Below are positions 18,536-27,076 of a DNA stretch of 64,000 bases, one piece after another; within the stretch, counting starts at the first letter, position 1; each line of letters starts with the position of its first letter. Origin of the DNA: Gammaproteobacteria bacterium (GTDB taxonomy: Bacteria > Pseudomonadota > Gammaproteobacteria > HK1); the NCBI GenBank assembly GCA_022824305.1, contig JAJEAD010000097.1, positions 1 through 64,000 on the forward strand, written 5' to 3'. Both the position numbers and the translations under genes were made by a program. The notes under the pieces were generated by a model. That model was given only the letters and a program-made list of their open reading frames with translations. It ran no database searches and was not told the DNA's origin.

Positions 18536-19027
18536 ATGGCGTACGAACTTCAGGAACTGGCGGCGGACTGCCGGGAGGCGTTGCGCCGCGACCCGGGCGC
18601 TGAGGGGCGGGAAGCAGTGCGAATGCTCGTCGAGCGCGCCTGCGCGGACGCGGACTTCGTGCGGACCCACCTGGGACCGGAGAACGAGGACCCCCGCAGG
18701 ATCCTCTACGAGGACCCGGATCTCGGCTTCTGCATCATCGCTCACGCCTATCGCAGCATGACCGACAGCCAGCCCCACGATCACGGCCCGAGCTGGGCCA
18801 TCTACGGCCAGGCGGTCGGCGAGACGGAGATGGTGGACTGGCGTGAGGTCTCGCCGGGACGGGTGGAGGAGGCGAAGCGCTACCGGCTCCGCCCGGGTGA
18901 TGCCTGGACCTACCAGGAGGGAGACATCCACTCCCCCCTGCGGGCGGGCGAGACCCGGCTCCTCCGGGTCGAAGGCGTCAACATGGACAAGGTCACCGAG
19001 CGGCGCTGGTTCGACCCCGTCGATTGA
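18536..19027 (+). CDS. Cupin-fold protein, cysteine-dioxygenase-like
   Basis: A 163-residue protein with a central single cupin. The metal-binding motif is SQPHDHGPSWAIYGQ (H-x-H and the following strand, near 82-96), and the second cupin motif is near the GDIHSP segment (about 133-138). The pattern resembles cysteine dioxygenase and 3-mercaptopropionate dioxygenase relatives, which use mononuclear Fe(II) to oxidise thiols, but the substrate Arg/Tyr set is not clear. The start at 18536 has a purine-rich GGGGGA site 6 nt upstream and leads directly into a helical N-terminus; an upstream start at 18503 would overlap the DUF2283 stop. Confidence 0.75.
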   Translation: MAYELQELAADCREALRRDPGAEGREAVRMLVERACADADFVRTHLGPENEDPRRILYEDPDLGFCIIAHAYRSMTDSQPHDHGPSWAIYGQAVGETEMVDWREVSPGRVEEAKRYRLRPGDAWTYQEGDIHSPLRAGETRLLRVEGVNMDKVTERRWFDPVD

Positions 19028-19150
19028 TCCCGCGCCGTTCGCCCGGCGGCGCGACGAAGGCGCCGCCTCCGGCGAGTCGTCTCCCGGTCCCGGACTGAGC
19101 CCGGAGCCGTTCCACGCCGGGAAGGCATCGGAGCCGGCACGGAGCCGGAC

Positions 19151-19942
19151 TCACCAGTCGTTGCGCAGCTCCCGCAGCTTGACGAACACCGTCTTGGGGT
19201 CCGGCTCGTCGGGCAGGTCGGGGAAGGCCTCGCGCAGCCTGGCGATGATGCTGGGGGAGTGCAGGCGGAAGAAGGCGTTGACCTCCTTCTCGAGCGCCAG
19301 GGTCGAGACGAGCGCGTTGTCCGGGTCGTGCTCCGACATGTCGTCGAGCAGCTCCTGCGCCCGCGCGTTGTCCGGCTCCCGGTCGAGGGTGAACGCGAGG
19401 TTGTTCGTCCAGTAGTCGTGGCCGGGATAGACCCGGGTCCGGTCCGGGAGCTTGGCGAGCTGCGCGGCGAAGGTCTCGTAGAGCTCGGCGGGATGGCCGC
19501 CGCCGTGGCAGTTGCCGGCGCCGGCGTTGAACAGGGTGTCGCCGCAGATGAGCGCGGGATCGTCGGTGTGCGACAGCAGGCAGACGTGGCTCATGGTGTG
19601 GCCCGGCGTGTCGAGCGCCTCGAGCTCCACCGTCCGGCCCACCTTCACCACGTCTCCCGCCTGCAGCCCCCGGTCGATTCCCTCGATGCTGTGGCCCGCG
19701 CCGTGGTGGGCCAGCAGCTTCGCTCCGGTCGCCGCGATCATCGGCTGATTGCCCCCGGTGTGGTCGCCGTGCTCGTGGGTGTTGAGGATCTGGGTGATCT
19801 CCCATCCCTTGTCCCTTGCCGCGGCGAGGCACTTCTCGTGATCGAGAGGATCGATGGCCAGCGCCTCTCCGCTTTCCGGGCAGGCGATCACGTAGTTGAA
19901 GTTGCGGTAGGCGTTGCCGGTCCAGATCTGCTCGATGATCAT
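19151..19942 (-). CDS. gloB: Hydroxyacylglutathione hydrolase (glyoxalase II)
   Basis: A 263-residue metallo-beta-lactamase-fold hydrolase that splits S-D-lactoylglutathione into D-lactate and glutathione. The binuclear metal site is complete: THEHGDH (55-61), His in TPGHTMSH (near 114), Asp in CGDTLF (near 134) and His in YPGHDY (near 173). The C-terminal HAGH_C-type substrate domain (about 175-263) with FFRLHSP is present, which supports glyoxalase II over other family members. Length is normal. The 122-nt region to the upstream cupin gene (convergent) contains no other feature. Confidence 0.9.
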   Translation of the reverse strand: MIIEQIWTGNAYRNFNYVIACPESGEALAIDPLDHEKCLAAARDKGWEITQILNTHEHGDHTGGNQPMIAATGAKLLAHHGAGHSIEGIDRGLQAGDVVKVGRTVELEALDTPGHTMSHVCLLSHTDDPALICGDTLFNAGAGNCHGGGHPAELYETFAAQLAKLPDRTRVYPGHDYWTNNLAFTLDREPDNARAQELLDDMSEHDPDNALVSTLALEKEVNAFFRLHSPSIIARLREAFPDLPDEPDPKTVFVKLRELRNDW

Positions 19943-20267
19943 TGCGTTGGGTCTCTTCGGTGGCGGGCGCGAGGGGAGGGCTAGGATACCCAGCCCGGCG
20001 TCGCCGCGTCAGCCTCGCGTCCCAGTGCGCGGGTGGACCTGTTCTGGCTCGCTTGCCGCACGCGGGCTCCCGCATTCATGGACCGTCCCGCAGGCGGTGG
20101 ACTCCTGGTCGTCGTGCTGGATGTTCCCTGCGCGACTGCGAAGGGCTCCGCCCCATGGCCGGTTCACCAGGCGAATGACGGAGACGACACCGGGACCGGC
20201 GCTCGAGAGCCTGGACCGGGTCGGGACGCGGTCGCTCTTCCCGCGAAGCCGACTTGCGCCCGCGCGG
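19943..20267. other. Intergenic region, no supported feature
   Basis: 325 nt between the start of the glyoxalase II gene and the end of the acyl-CoA synthetase gene, both leftward. Short open frames occur on both strands but none shows family similarity or a ribosome-binding site. The promoter of the glyoxalase gene probably lies in its first 100 nt; no clear -35/-10 pair could be picked out. Confidence 0.5.
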
Positions 20268-21905
20268 CTACTTCGCGCTCTCCTCGCGCAGCTCCACCCG
20301 CCGGATCTTTCCGGAGATGGTCTTGGGCAACGCGTCGCGAAACTCCACGATCCGCGGGTACTTGTAGGGCGCGGTCTGTCTCTTGACGAACTCCTGGATG
20401 TCGACGGCGAGCGCCTCGGACGGCACATGTCCGTCCGCGAGGATCACACAGGCCTTCACCACCTCGCCCCGCAGGGCGTCGGGCACGCCGATCACCGCGG
20501 ATTCGACGATGGCCGGGTGCTCGGCGAGCGCGCTCTCCACCTCGAAGGGGCTGATGCGGTAGCCGGCCGAGCTGATGATGTCGTCGGCCCGGCCGACGAA
20601 CCAGATGTAGCCGTCTGCGTCGCGGGTGGCGGTGTCACCGGTGTAGTACCAGCCGTGGCGAAACGCCGCGGCGCTGCCCTTCTCGTCCTGGTGATAGCCG
20701 TGGAAGAGGCCGGGCGGGTGCGGGTCGCCGGTGCGAACCGCGATGTGGCCGATCTGCCCGTCGGGCGCCGCGCGGCCCTCGTCGTCCACCACATCGACAT
20801 CGAACCCCGGCACCGGCTTTCCCATGGAGCCGGGCCGCACCGGCAGGGTGGGGAAGTTGGCGACGATGTTGATGGTCTCGGTCTGGCCGTAGCCGTCGTG
20901 GATCTCGGTGCCGGTCGCCTCCTTCCACACCCGCATCGCCTCGGGGTTGAGCGGCTCGCCCGCGCTCAGGCAGTGTCGGAGCGAGCCGAGCTCGTAGCGC
21001 CCGAGATCGATCTGCGCGAAGAGACGGTAGACGGTGGGCGGGGCGCAGAACGTGGTGACGCCCAGGCGCCCGATCAGCTTCAGGTGGGCGTCGGCGTCGA
21101 AGCGGGCATCGCCGTCGTAGAGCACAGTGGTCGCGCCCATCTGCCACGGCGGATACACCATGCCCCACGCGGCCTTGGCCCACCCGGTGTCGGACAGCGT
21201 CCAGTGGATGTCCTGCTCACGAAGATCCATCCAGTACCGTCCGGTGATCGCGTGCGCAAGCGCGTAGGCATGGTCGCGCGCCACCATCTTCGGCAGCGAT
21301 GTGGTGCCGGAAGTGAAGTAGACGAGCATCGCTTCGTCGGCACGCGACGGCGGGAGCTCCGCCGCGTCGAGCCGGTCGGACTGCCGCGCACAGGCCTCGT
21401 CGTAGCTCAGCGCCCCCTCGCGCTCCGCTCCGATCGCAATCACGTGAACCAGCGAGGGGCAACGCGGGCGGACCTCGTCGATCTTGTCCAGGTGCTCCGC
21501 GGTGACGATCGCGATGCGCGCGCCCGCCTTGTTGATCCGGTACTCGATGTCCTTCGCGGTCAGAAGGTTGGTGCCCGGCATCGCGACCACTCCGATCTTG
21601 GTGCACCCGATCAGCACTTCGTACCAGGCGGGTATCCGGGGGATCATCACCAGGGCGAAGTCGCCCTTCTCGGCCCCGAGCTCGAGCAGCGCCCGGGCGA
21701 AGCGGTTCGAAGCCCGGCTCAGGTCACTGAAGCGGTGGGACTCGACGTGCTCTGCGCTGCGGTCCACGGCGATGAACGCGACCTTGTCCGCCTCCCGGGC
21801 GCGCCGGTCGATGAGGTCGAAGCCGAAGTTGTAGCGCGAAGGAGTACGGAACGCAAAATTGCGTCGCGTCGCCTCGTAGTCGGTCATCGGGGGCAGGTCC
21901 GTCAT
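20268..21905 (-). CDS. AMP-dependent acyl-CoA synthetase (medium-chain/benzoate-CoA ligase-like)
   Basis: A 545-residue adenylate-forming enzyme that activates a carboxylic acid to acyl-AMP and then acyl-CoA. Visible motifs are the P-loop-like YFTSGTTSLPKMV (near 196), DGYGQTE (near 340), YTGDTATRDADGYIWFVGRADD (motif TGDTA near 428, GRADD near 443), the hinge SSAGYRISPFEVE and the C-terminal catalytic Lys in KTISGKIRR (near 535). Overall it most resembles the ACSM/acetyl-CoA-synthetase-like branch acting on medium-chain or aromatic acids. The substrate is not determinable. It stands alone, with 333 nt upstream before the divergent methyltransferase gene. Confidence 0.88.
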   Translation of the reverse strand: MTDLPPMTDYEATRRNFAFRTPSRYNFGFDLIDRRAREADKVAFIAVDRSAEHVESHRFSDLSRASNRFARALLELGAEKGDFALVMIPRIPAWYEVLIGCTKIGVVAMPGTNLLTAKDIEYRINKAGARIAIVTAEHLDKIDEVRPRCPSLVHVIAIGAEREGALSYDEACARQSDRLDAAELPPSRADEAMLVYFTSGTTSLPKMVARDHAYALAHAITGRYWMDLREQDIHWTLSDTGWAKAAWGMVYPPWQMGATTVLYDGDARFDADAHLKLIGRLGVTTFCAPPTVYRLFAQIDLGRYELGSLRHCLSAGEPLNPEAMRVWKEATGTEIHDGYGQTETINIVANFPTLPVRPGSMGKPVPGFDVDVVDDEGRAAPDGQIGHIAVRTGDPHPPGLFHGYHQDEKGSAAAFRHGWYYTGDTATRDADGYIWFVGRADDIISSAGYRISPFEVESALAEHPAIVESAVIGVPDALRGEVVKACVILADGHVPSEALAVDIQEFVKRQTAPYKYPRIVEFRDALPKTISGKIRRVELREESAK

Positions 21906-22238
21906 CGTGGTCTTCCTCGCGTGTCAGCGTGAGTCCCGGGATTCATAATGGCTGAAATGAAGCGATGGATTTCCGCGGCCTCGCCGCGCTTCGTGCAAGG
22001 CCCGCAGCCCCTCGAGGCCCCGCCCTGCGCATGTCCTGGCCTTCGCCTTGACGGAGTGGTCTTCATCGCCGGTCCAGGACCTCTCTCACGCCCGGATAGC
22101 GGCCGGTGCCCGCAAGAAACCTCTCCTGGTCTCGATCAGCCACACGGTCGTGGATGGCCATGATATTCAACAACTCCCGCGCGGCGCGCGGCATCGGGGT
22201 CTCCGAGTGCTCGAGGGAGGGCCCGCAGGAGATGAGGC
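21906..22238. other. Divergent intergenic region, no recognised gene
   Basis: 333 nt between the divergent acyl-CoA synthetase and homocysteine methyltransferase genes, so both promoters should be here. A 62-codon leftward open frame (22063-22251) and a 71-codon rightward frame (21948-22163) are present, but neither resembles a known family and they overlap each other. I see no clear promoter hexamers or operator dyad. Confidence 0.5.
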
Positions 22239-23183
22239 GTGTCTGAATCACCGGCCGCGAGGATCGAACGAGAGCTCGCCGAAGGGGGAGTGATCCTGCT
22301 CGACGGCGCGACCGGCACCGAGCTCGAGCGCCGGGGGGCGGCGATGCACTCCGGGGTGTGGTGCGCGATGGCCACGCTCGAGGCGCCGGAGACGCTTCGC
22401 GCGGTGCACGAGGACTACATCCGGGCCGGATCCCGGGTCATCACCGCGAACACCTTCTCGAACCACCGCCTCATGCTCGGGCCGGCGGGGCTCGGAGAGC
22501 GCTCGGTCGAGCTCACCCGCCGGGCGGTCGAGCTCGCGCTCGAGGCGCGGGACCGGCTCGGAGCCGGCGACACGGTCGCGGTGGCGGGTTCGATGTCCCA
22601 CCAGGCCCCGCTCCAGCCCGGCACCGACTACCGCGACCCGACGCAGCTTCCCTCACCCGAGCTGCGCGAGGCCTCGTTCCGGGAAATGGCGCGGACCCTC
22701 TCGGAGTCCGGGGTCGACCTCATACTGCTGGAAATGATGAGCGACCCCGCGTTCGCCAACCCCGCCATCGCCGCCGCGCGAGCGACCGGTCTGCCGGTAT
22801 GGATCGGGTACTCCTGTCGCGGAAACCCGCGCGGGGAACCGGTCTCATTTACCCTCGAGGGCCTGGATGCCGCCGCGATGCTGCGAAGCACGCCGGTCGA
22901 AGGCGCCGGTGCGATCGGGATCATGCATACCAACGTCGAACTCGTCAGCCCCGCGATCGAGGCATTCCGGAGGCAGTGGGAGGGTCCGATCATGGCCTAC
23001 CCCGACACGGGGCACTTCGAGATGCCGAACTGGGTCTGGAAGGACGCAATCTCGCCCGCGGACTTGAGCGCCGCCACGCTTCGCTGGATCGACGAGGGCG
23101 CGCGTATCGTCGGCGGCTGCTGCGGGACCGGGGTCGCGCACATCGACGCGCTGGCGAATGCGCTCGGTCGCAGCGCCCCCTGA
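22239..23183 (+). CDS. Homocysteine S-methyltransferase family protein
   Basis: A 314-residue TIM-barrel methyltransferase of the homocysteine S-methyltransferase family, which uses S-methylmethionine, betaine or similar donors. The barrel opens with LLDGATGTELERRG, and the zinc site is the C-terminal GGCCGTG (Cys294, Cys295) plus an upstream Cys in GYSCRGNP (near 190) in place of the usual 'GVNC'. ANTFSNHRLML matches the substrate loop 'T.TYQ/F'. The start is GTG at 22239 with an AGGAG site about 10 nt upstream. A chimeric remnant of a second copy lies about 600 nt downstream. Confidence 0.88.
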   Translation: MSESPAARIERELAEGGVILLDGATGTELERRGAAMHSGVWCAMATLEAPETLRAVHEDYIRAGSRVITANTFSNHRLMLGPAGLGERSVELTRRAVELALEARDRLGAGDTVAVAGSMSHQAPLQPGTDYRDPTQLPSPELREASFREMARTLSESGVDLILLEMMSDPAFANPAIAAARATGLPVWIGYSCRGNPRGEPVSFTLEGLDAAAMLRSTPVEGAGAIGIMHTNVELVSPAIEAFRRQWEGPIMAYPDTGHFEMPNWVWKDAISPADLSAATLRWIDEGARIVGGCCGTGVAHIDALANALGRSAP

Positions 23184-23319
23184 GCCCGCACGCGAACCCG
23201 GGCGGGGCGGCGTGCCGCGGGCAGGAGATATCCGGTGACTCGAGCGGATGCAACGCCTCGCTCCCACCCGCCCGCTTCCGCGCTGCTAACATCCTCGCCC
23301 CGCCAGCCGGCTGGAGACT

Positions 23320-23781
23320 GTGAATCGCGTCATGAGCCAGTGGATCGAAACCCACCGGGGCATCGTTCGCCCCGAGGACTGCGACGTCAATCAACACATG
23401 AACGTCAGGGGCTACTTCGACCGCTTCGGAATCGCGTCGGGATACCTGCTCAAGCAGGCCGGCCTCTACTACAGCGACGTGGTGCGGCGGGGCTACGGGG
23501 TGGGTGCGGTGTCGAACACCATCCGCTACCGGCGAGAGCTGGTGGATGGCGACACCTACACGATCCTGAGCGCGTTCGTGCGCCTGGGACGCTCGAGCTT
23601 CCGCCACGTGCACAAGATGGTGAGGGAGAGCGACGGCGAGCTCAGCGCCTCGTCGGATTACACCGAGGTCCTCTTCGACCTGAGCGCGCGCGCCTCGACG
23701 CCGCTCCCCGAGGATATGCGCGCCGGCATCGAGGCGAGGCTCGTCACGCTGTCCGAGGAGGACGCCCGATGGTTCGCCTGA
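23320..23781 (+). CDS. Acyl-CoA thioesterase, hotdog fold (4HBT-like)
   Basis: A 153-residue single hotdog-domain thioesterase. The catalytic region is CDVNQHMNVRGYFDRFG (near 21-37), where the Asp/Asn and 'HMN' resemble the 4-hydroxybenzoyl-CoA thioesterase and YbgC active site ('D.D...H.N...Y'). The long central helix follows, and the strands continue to residue 130. Either the GTG at 23320 or the ATG at 23332 could be the start; a GGAG lies 3 nt before the former and about 14 nt before the latter, so neither is ideal. Substrate is unknown; clearing of an acyl-CoA is likely. Confidence 0.83.
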   Translation: MNRVMSQWIETHRGIVRPEDCDVNQHMNVRGYFDRFGIASGYLLKQAGLYYSDVVRRGYGVGAVSNTIRYRRELVDGDTYTILSAFVRLGRSSFRHVHKMVRESDGELSASSDYTEVLFDLSARASTPLPEDMRAGIEARLVTLSEEDARWFA

Positions 23782-23792
23782 GTTCCTCCGCC

Positions 23793-23897
23793 TCTCCGGA
23801 GTCCCCGATGGCGAAGATCGACCGGGAGCTCGCCGGAGCCGATCTCATTCTGCTCGAGATGATGAGCGACCCGGCGCTCGCCCGCTCCGAGCGCTGA
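23793..23897 (+). pseudogene. Chimeric remnant of a homocysteine S-methyltransferase gene
   Basis: A short frame reads SPESPMAKIDRELAGADLIL followed by LEMMSDPALA. Its first part matches the N-terminus of the methyltransferase at 22239 (SESPAARIERELAE), and its second part matches that protein near residues 157-170 (DLILLEMMSDPAFA). About 140 intervening codons are missing, so this is an internally deleted, truncated copy of a paralogous gene. The fragment begins 12 nt after the thioesterase stop codon and ends before the DMT exporter gene. Confidence 0.75.
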
Positions 23898-23924
23898 TCG
23901 CGCCGCTTCACCGGGTCGCGGAGC

Positions 23925-24803
23925 GTGGGCGGCGTTCTGTGGGGGTGCCTGAGCGCGCTGTGCCTCGGGAGCGCCGACTTCATGGCCCGCTTCGGGACGC
24001 GGGCGCTCGGCGCACGCAGCGTCTACCTCGTCGTTCTCGCGATCGGGGCTTCGGCGCTCACCCTCGTCGTGCTCGTGTCCGACGCGCCGGTCCGGTGGTC
24101 GGCGCCCGGAATGGCCCTGAGCTCCGTCCACGGCCTGTCCGTCGTGGTGATGAGCGTGCTCCTCTACACCGCGCTCGCGCGGGGTCCCATCAGCATGGTG
24201 GCGCCGATCGTCGCCGCTCATCCCGTCCTCGTGCTCGCGTTCGCGTACGCGACCGGTGCCCGCCCCGCGCCCGGACAGTGGCTGGCGATGGCGGCAATCG
24301 TCGCCGGCGTGGTCTGGGTGGCCCGGCGTGCGGGCTCGGGGTCGGCAGAAGGGGAAGGGGAAGTCGAAAGTGGCCGGAGGGCGCGCCGCATCACCCTCGC
24401 GATTGCCGGGGGAGCCAGTGTCGCCCACGCCGCGATCATCATCAGCGGACAGGCCGCGGTCCCCTACCTCGGAGAGCTGCAGACGACCTGGGTGGGGCGC
24501 CTCGTCGGCCTCGCGGCGCTGCTCGCGCTGTTCGCGTTGCGCCGTGAACGGCCGCGCTGCGAACGAAGCTGGGTCCCGTTCCTGGTCCTGCTCGGGATCC
24601 TCGACACCGGCGGGTACCTGGCGCTCTTCGCCGGGAGCACCGGTCCGCATCCCGAGGCGACCGCGGTCGCCGCGTCCACCTTCGGCGTGGTCACCGTGAT
24701 TCTCGCGCGAATCGTACTCCGCGAGTCGATCACGCGGACGCAGTGGACGGCCATCGCGGTCGTCTTCGGCGGCGTGGCCGCGCTGGCTGGCACGGCCGCG
24801 TGA
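23925..24803 (+). CDS. EamA/DMT-superfamily transporter
   Basis: A 292-residue inner-membrane protein with about ten hydrophobic helices arranged as two five-helix EamA repeats, separated by a charged cytoplasmic linker near 133-153 (GSAEGEGEVESGRRARR, quoted only as a Glu/Arg-rich stretch). Each half ends in the typical 'E.....Q..G...I..G' region (ESITRTQWTAIAVVFGGV for the second). DMT exporters move metabolites such as amino acids or cofactors; cargo is unknown. The start is the GTG at 23925, with an upstream 'GGGTCGCGGAGC' purine stretch as a weak site. Confidence 0.85.
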   Translation: MGGVLWGCLSALCLGSADFMARFGTRALGARSVYLVVLAIGASALTLVVLVSDAPVRWSAPGMALSSVHGLSVVVMSVLLYTALARGPISMVAPIVAAHPVLVLAFAYATGARPAPGQWLAMAAIVAGVVWVARRAGSGSAEGEGEVESGRRARRITLAIAGGASVAHAAIIISGQAAVPYLGELQTTWVGRLVGLAALLALFALRRERPRCERSWVPFLVLLGILDTGGYLALFAGSTGPHPEATAVAASTFGVVTVILARIVLRESITRTQWTAIAVVFGGVAALAGTAA

Positions 24804-24831
24804 CCCCGCGCTTCGGACCCGGCAGCCCGGA

Positions 24832-25617
24832 TCAGGCGGGATCCGGCGCCCCCGGCAAGGCGAAGAGCACGTCGGTCCGGATGATGTACTTGGTTCCGGA
24901 CTCGACCGGCTCGCCCGCGTGCAGGCAGTGCAGGGGGTGGAAGCCATGGGGAAAGCACAGCGCCGCGCCCTTTGGGGTGGCCACGCCCACCACGTCGGCC
25001 CCGGCCCCCGGTGTCCCGCCCGGCTCGCGCAGGTAGAAGAGGGTACGCCCCCCGGCGTAGCCGTCGCTCAGGAATAGCAGCATGGTCATCTGGCTGATGC
25101 GGTCGCCGTAGGCGTCGTGGACGAGGCGCCCGTCCACCACTCTGCTCCCCGGCCAGGCCCCGTCGGTGTGGGGGCGGAAGTAGTCCCCTTCCCGGTAGCG
25201 GTAGAAGCGGAAGCGCGCGTTCAGTCCGAGCGCCGCGCCGCCCGCGACGCGTTCGGGGATCAGGTGCCGGCAACGATTCCAGATCGGGCCGTCGACGCTC
25301 TCGTCCACCACCCAGTTGACGTTGGTGTTGTGCCGCACGTGGTGCGGCAGCGACACCGGGGCGTCGTGGTGATAGCCGAGCGCATCCGATATCGAGATTA
25401 GCTGCGCGCACTCCCCATCGCTCAGCACATCGAGCAGGTGGAAGGCGCCGGGCACGTCTGCGACGTCGCGCCGCCGCACCTCGCGCCCCGGCGCGGAGTC
25501 GAACACCACGTTCCCGGGGCGGCGCTCCGCCCACGCCGGCAGCGCCTCCCGCTCGTGGCCCGCTTCACGCGCCACCACGTAGAAGGCGTCGTCGATGCTG
25601 CTGCCATGGCCCTTCAT
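24832..25617 (-). CDS. Prolyl-4-hydroxylase-type Fe(II)/2-oxoglutarate oxygenase
   Basis: A 261-residue double-stranded beta-helix oxygenase. Iron ligands are His150 and Asp152 (RPHTDG) and His233 (LHAGEPV), and Arg247 (IIRTDV) would bind 2-oxoglutarate. This is a complete facial triad as in the P4H/2OG-FeII_Oxy_3 family. The ATG at 25617 is used because family similarity begins soon after; the frame continues upstream but there it is antisense-like and overlaps the amidase end. It converges with the DMT exporter gene and lies downstream of the amidase operon on the same strand. It could hydroxylate a small molecule or a protein residue. Confidence 0.87.
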   Translation of the reverse strand: MKGHGSSIDDAFYVVAREAGHEREALPAWAERRPGNVVFDSAPGREVRRRDVADVPGAFHLLDVLSDGECAQLISISDALGYHHDAPVSLPHHVRHNTNVNWVVDESVDGPIWNRCRHLIPERVAGGAALGLNARFRFYRYREGDYFRPHTDGAWPGSRVVDGRLVHDAYGDRISQMTMLLFLSDGYAGGRTLFYLREPGGTPGAGADVVGVATPKGAALCFPHGFHPLHCLHAGEPVESGTKYIIRTDVLFALPGAPDPA

Positions 25618-25681
25618 GCCCGGATGTATGCAGCCTCTCGGGCCCGGAGTCAACGAAGCCCGGTCCCCGGAGCTCCCTGCG

Positions 25682-27076
25682 TCACGCCGCTTCCAGCATC
25701 GTCTCGAGCTCGGCGCCGACGCCGAGCAGGAGATCCTCGGAGTACCACGGGCCCACGAGCTGCAGGCCGAGCGGCAGGCCCGTCGCGGTTGCGCCACAGG
25801 GCAGGCTGAGCGCCGGGTGGCCGCTCAGGTTGAAGGGGAGGGTGTAGGGGTACCACGCGGCGCGGATGGGCCCGGCGTCCACTCCGCGGATCGTGACGTT
25901 CGCGTGCGGGTCCTGGTGAACCGAGAGCGGCGGCGCGGCCAGCGTCGGCGAGACCAGGAGATCGAAACGCTCGAAGAGCGACTGCACGCTGCGAAAGCAG
26001 GCCGTGCGTTCCCGGGCCGCGTGGTGCAGGTCCACCGCGCTCCACCGCGCGCCCCGGTCGATGGTCTCGACCAGAGTGGGATCGAGGCGCCGGGGTTCCT
26101 TCTCCCGGGCTTCGAGCAGCCGGCTCCGCAACAGCGACTGGAGGATAACGAGGAAGGCGCTCGCGACCGGGGCGAAGTCGGCGGCGGCAGGCTCGATGAC
26201 GGCGCCCGCCTCCTCCAGCCGCCGGAGCGCGCGTTCCGCGGCGGCTATGCACTCGGGATCCGTGATCGGGTTGCCGACCGTCTCCATCCAGCCGACTCTG
26301 AGGCCCTCGATATCCATGAACGGCGGGGAACGCGGAGCCCACCCGCCCTGGCCGAAGGGGTCGCGCCGGTCGAAGCCCCGCAGGGCGCGGAAGAGGAAGT
26401 CGACATCGCCGACGCTCCGCGCCATCGGCCCGACGTAGGAGTTGGCGGAGAAGAGATCGGGCACGTCGAGATGCGGGATCACGCCGAGCGTCGCCTTGAG
26501 GCCGACGACGCCGCAGCAGGCGGCGGGGATCCGGATCGATCCCCCGCCGTCGGTGCCGAGCGCGAGCGGCACCTGCGCGCTCGCGAGCGCCGCCGCCGAG
26601 CCCCCGCTCGAGCCGCCGCAGGTCGCGTCGGCGGCGAAGGGATTGAGGGTGCGACCGAAGAGGGGGCCGTCGGTGAAGGGCTTGTGGCCGAACTCCGAGG
26701 TGGTGGTCTTGCCGACGAGAATGGCTCCTTCGGCCCGGAGCCTCGAGATCGTGACGGCATCGCGCTCCGGGATGGATGCTTCGAAGAGGCGCGAGCCCAT
26801 CGTGGTCGGCATGCCGGCGCTCATGATGAGGTCCTTCGCGCCATAGGGCAGGCCATGCAGCGGGCCGCGCCGGCGCCCGGCCATGAGTTCCCGCTCCGCT
26901 TCCCGCGCCGCCTCGAGCGCCGGATCGTGGGCCACGCTGATGAAGGCGTTGATGCGGGGCTGGCGCTCGTCGATGCGGGCGAGCACGTCTTCCACGATCT
27001 CCACCGGGGAGACGGTCCGGCGCTGCACCAGGGCCGCGAGCTCGCGTGCGCTCTTGTCGGCCAGCTCGGCGCTCAC
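25682..27076 (-). CDS. Amidase signature family amidase
   Basis: A 464-residue amidase-signature hydrolase. The Ser-cisSer-Lys triad is complete: Lys81 (YGAKD), Ser156 (GGSSGGS) and nucleophile Ser180 (TDGGGSIR), with the usual 24-residue spacing between the two serines. It hydrolyses a carboxamide to acid plus ammonia or amine in the cytoplasm; it is not recognisable as GatA because no gatB/gatC is nearby. The GTG start at 27076 overlaps the TGA of the upstream SDR gene (GTGA), indicating translational coupling. It is the last gene of a deacetylase-SDR-SDR-amidase operon. Confidence 0.9.
   Translation of the reverse strand: MSAELADKSARELAALVQRRTVSPVEIVEDVLARIDERQPRINAFISVAHDPALEAAREAERELMAGRRRGPLHGLPYGAKDLIMSAGMPTTMGSRLFEASIPERDAVTISRLRAEGAILVGKTTTSEFGHKPFTDGPLFGRTLNPFAADATCGGSSGGSAAALASAQVPLALGTDGGGSIRIPAACCGVVGLKATLGVIPHLDVPDLFSANSYVGPMARSVGDVDFLFRALRGFDRRDPFGQGGWAPRSPPFMDIEGLRVGWMETVGNPITDPECIAAAERALRRLEEAGAVIEPAAADFAPVASAFLVILQSLLRSRLLEAREKEPRRLDPTLVETIDRGARWSAVDLHHAARERTACFRSVQSLFERFDLLVSPTLAAPPLSVHQDPHANVTIRGVDAGPIRAAWYPYTLPFNLSGHPALSLPCGATATGLPLGLQLVGPWYSEDLLLGVGAELETMLEAA

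Noticed and set aside
22063..22251. 62-codon leftward frame in the divergent 21906-22238 region
   Set aside because: No family similarity, overlapped by another frame, and it would run into the start of the methyltransferase.
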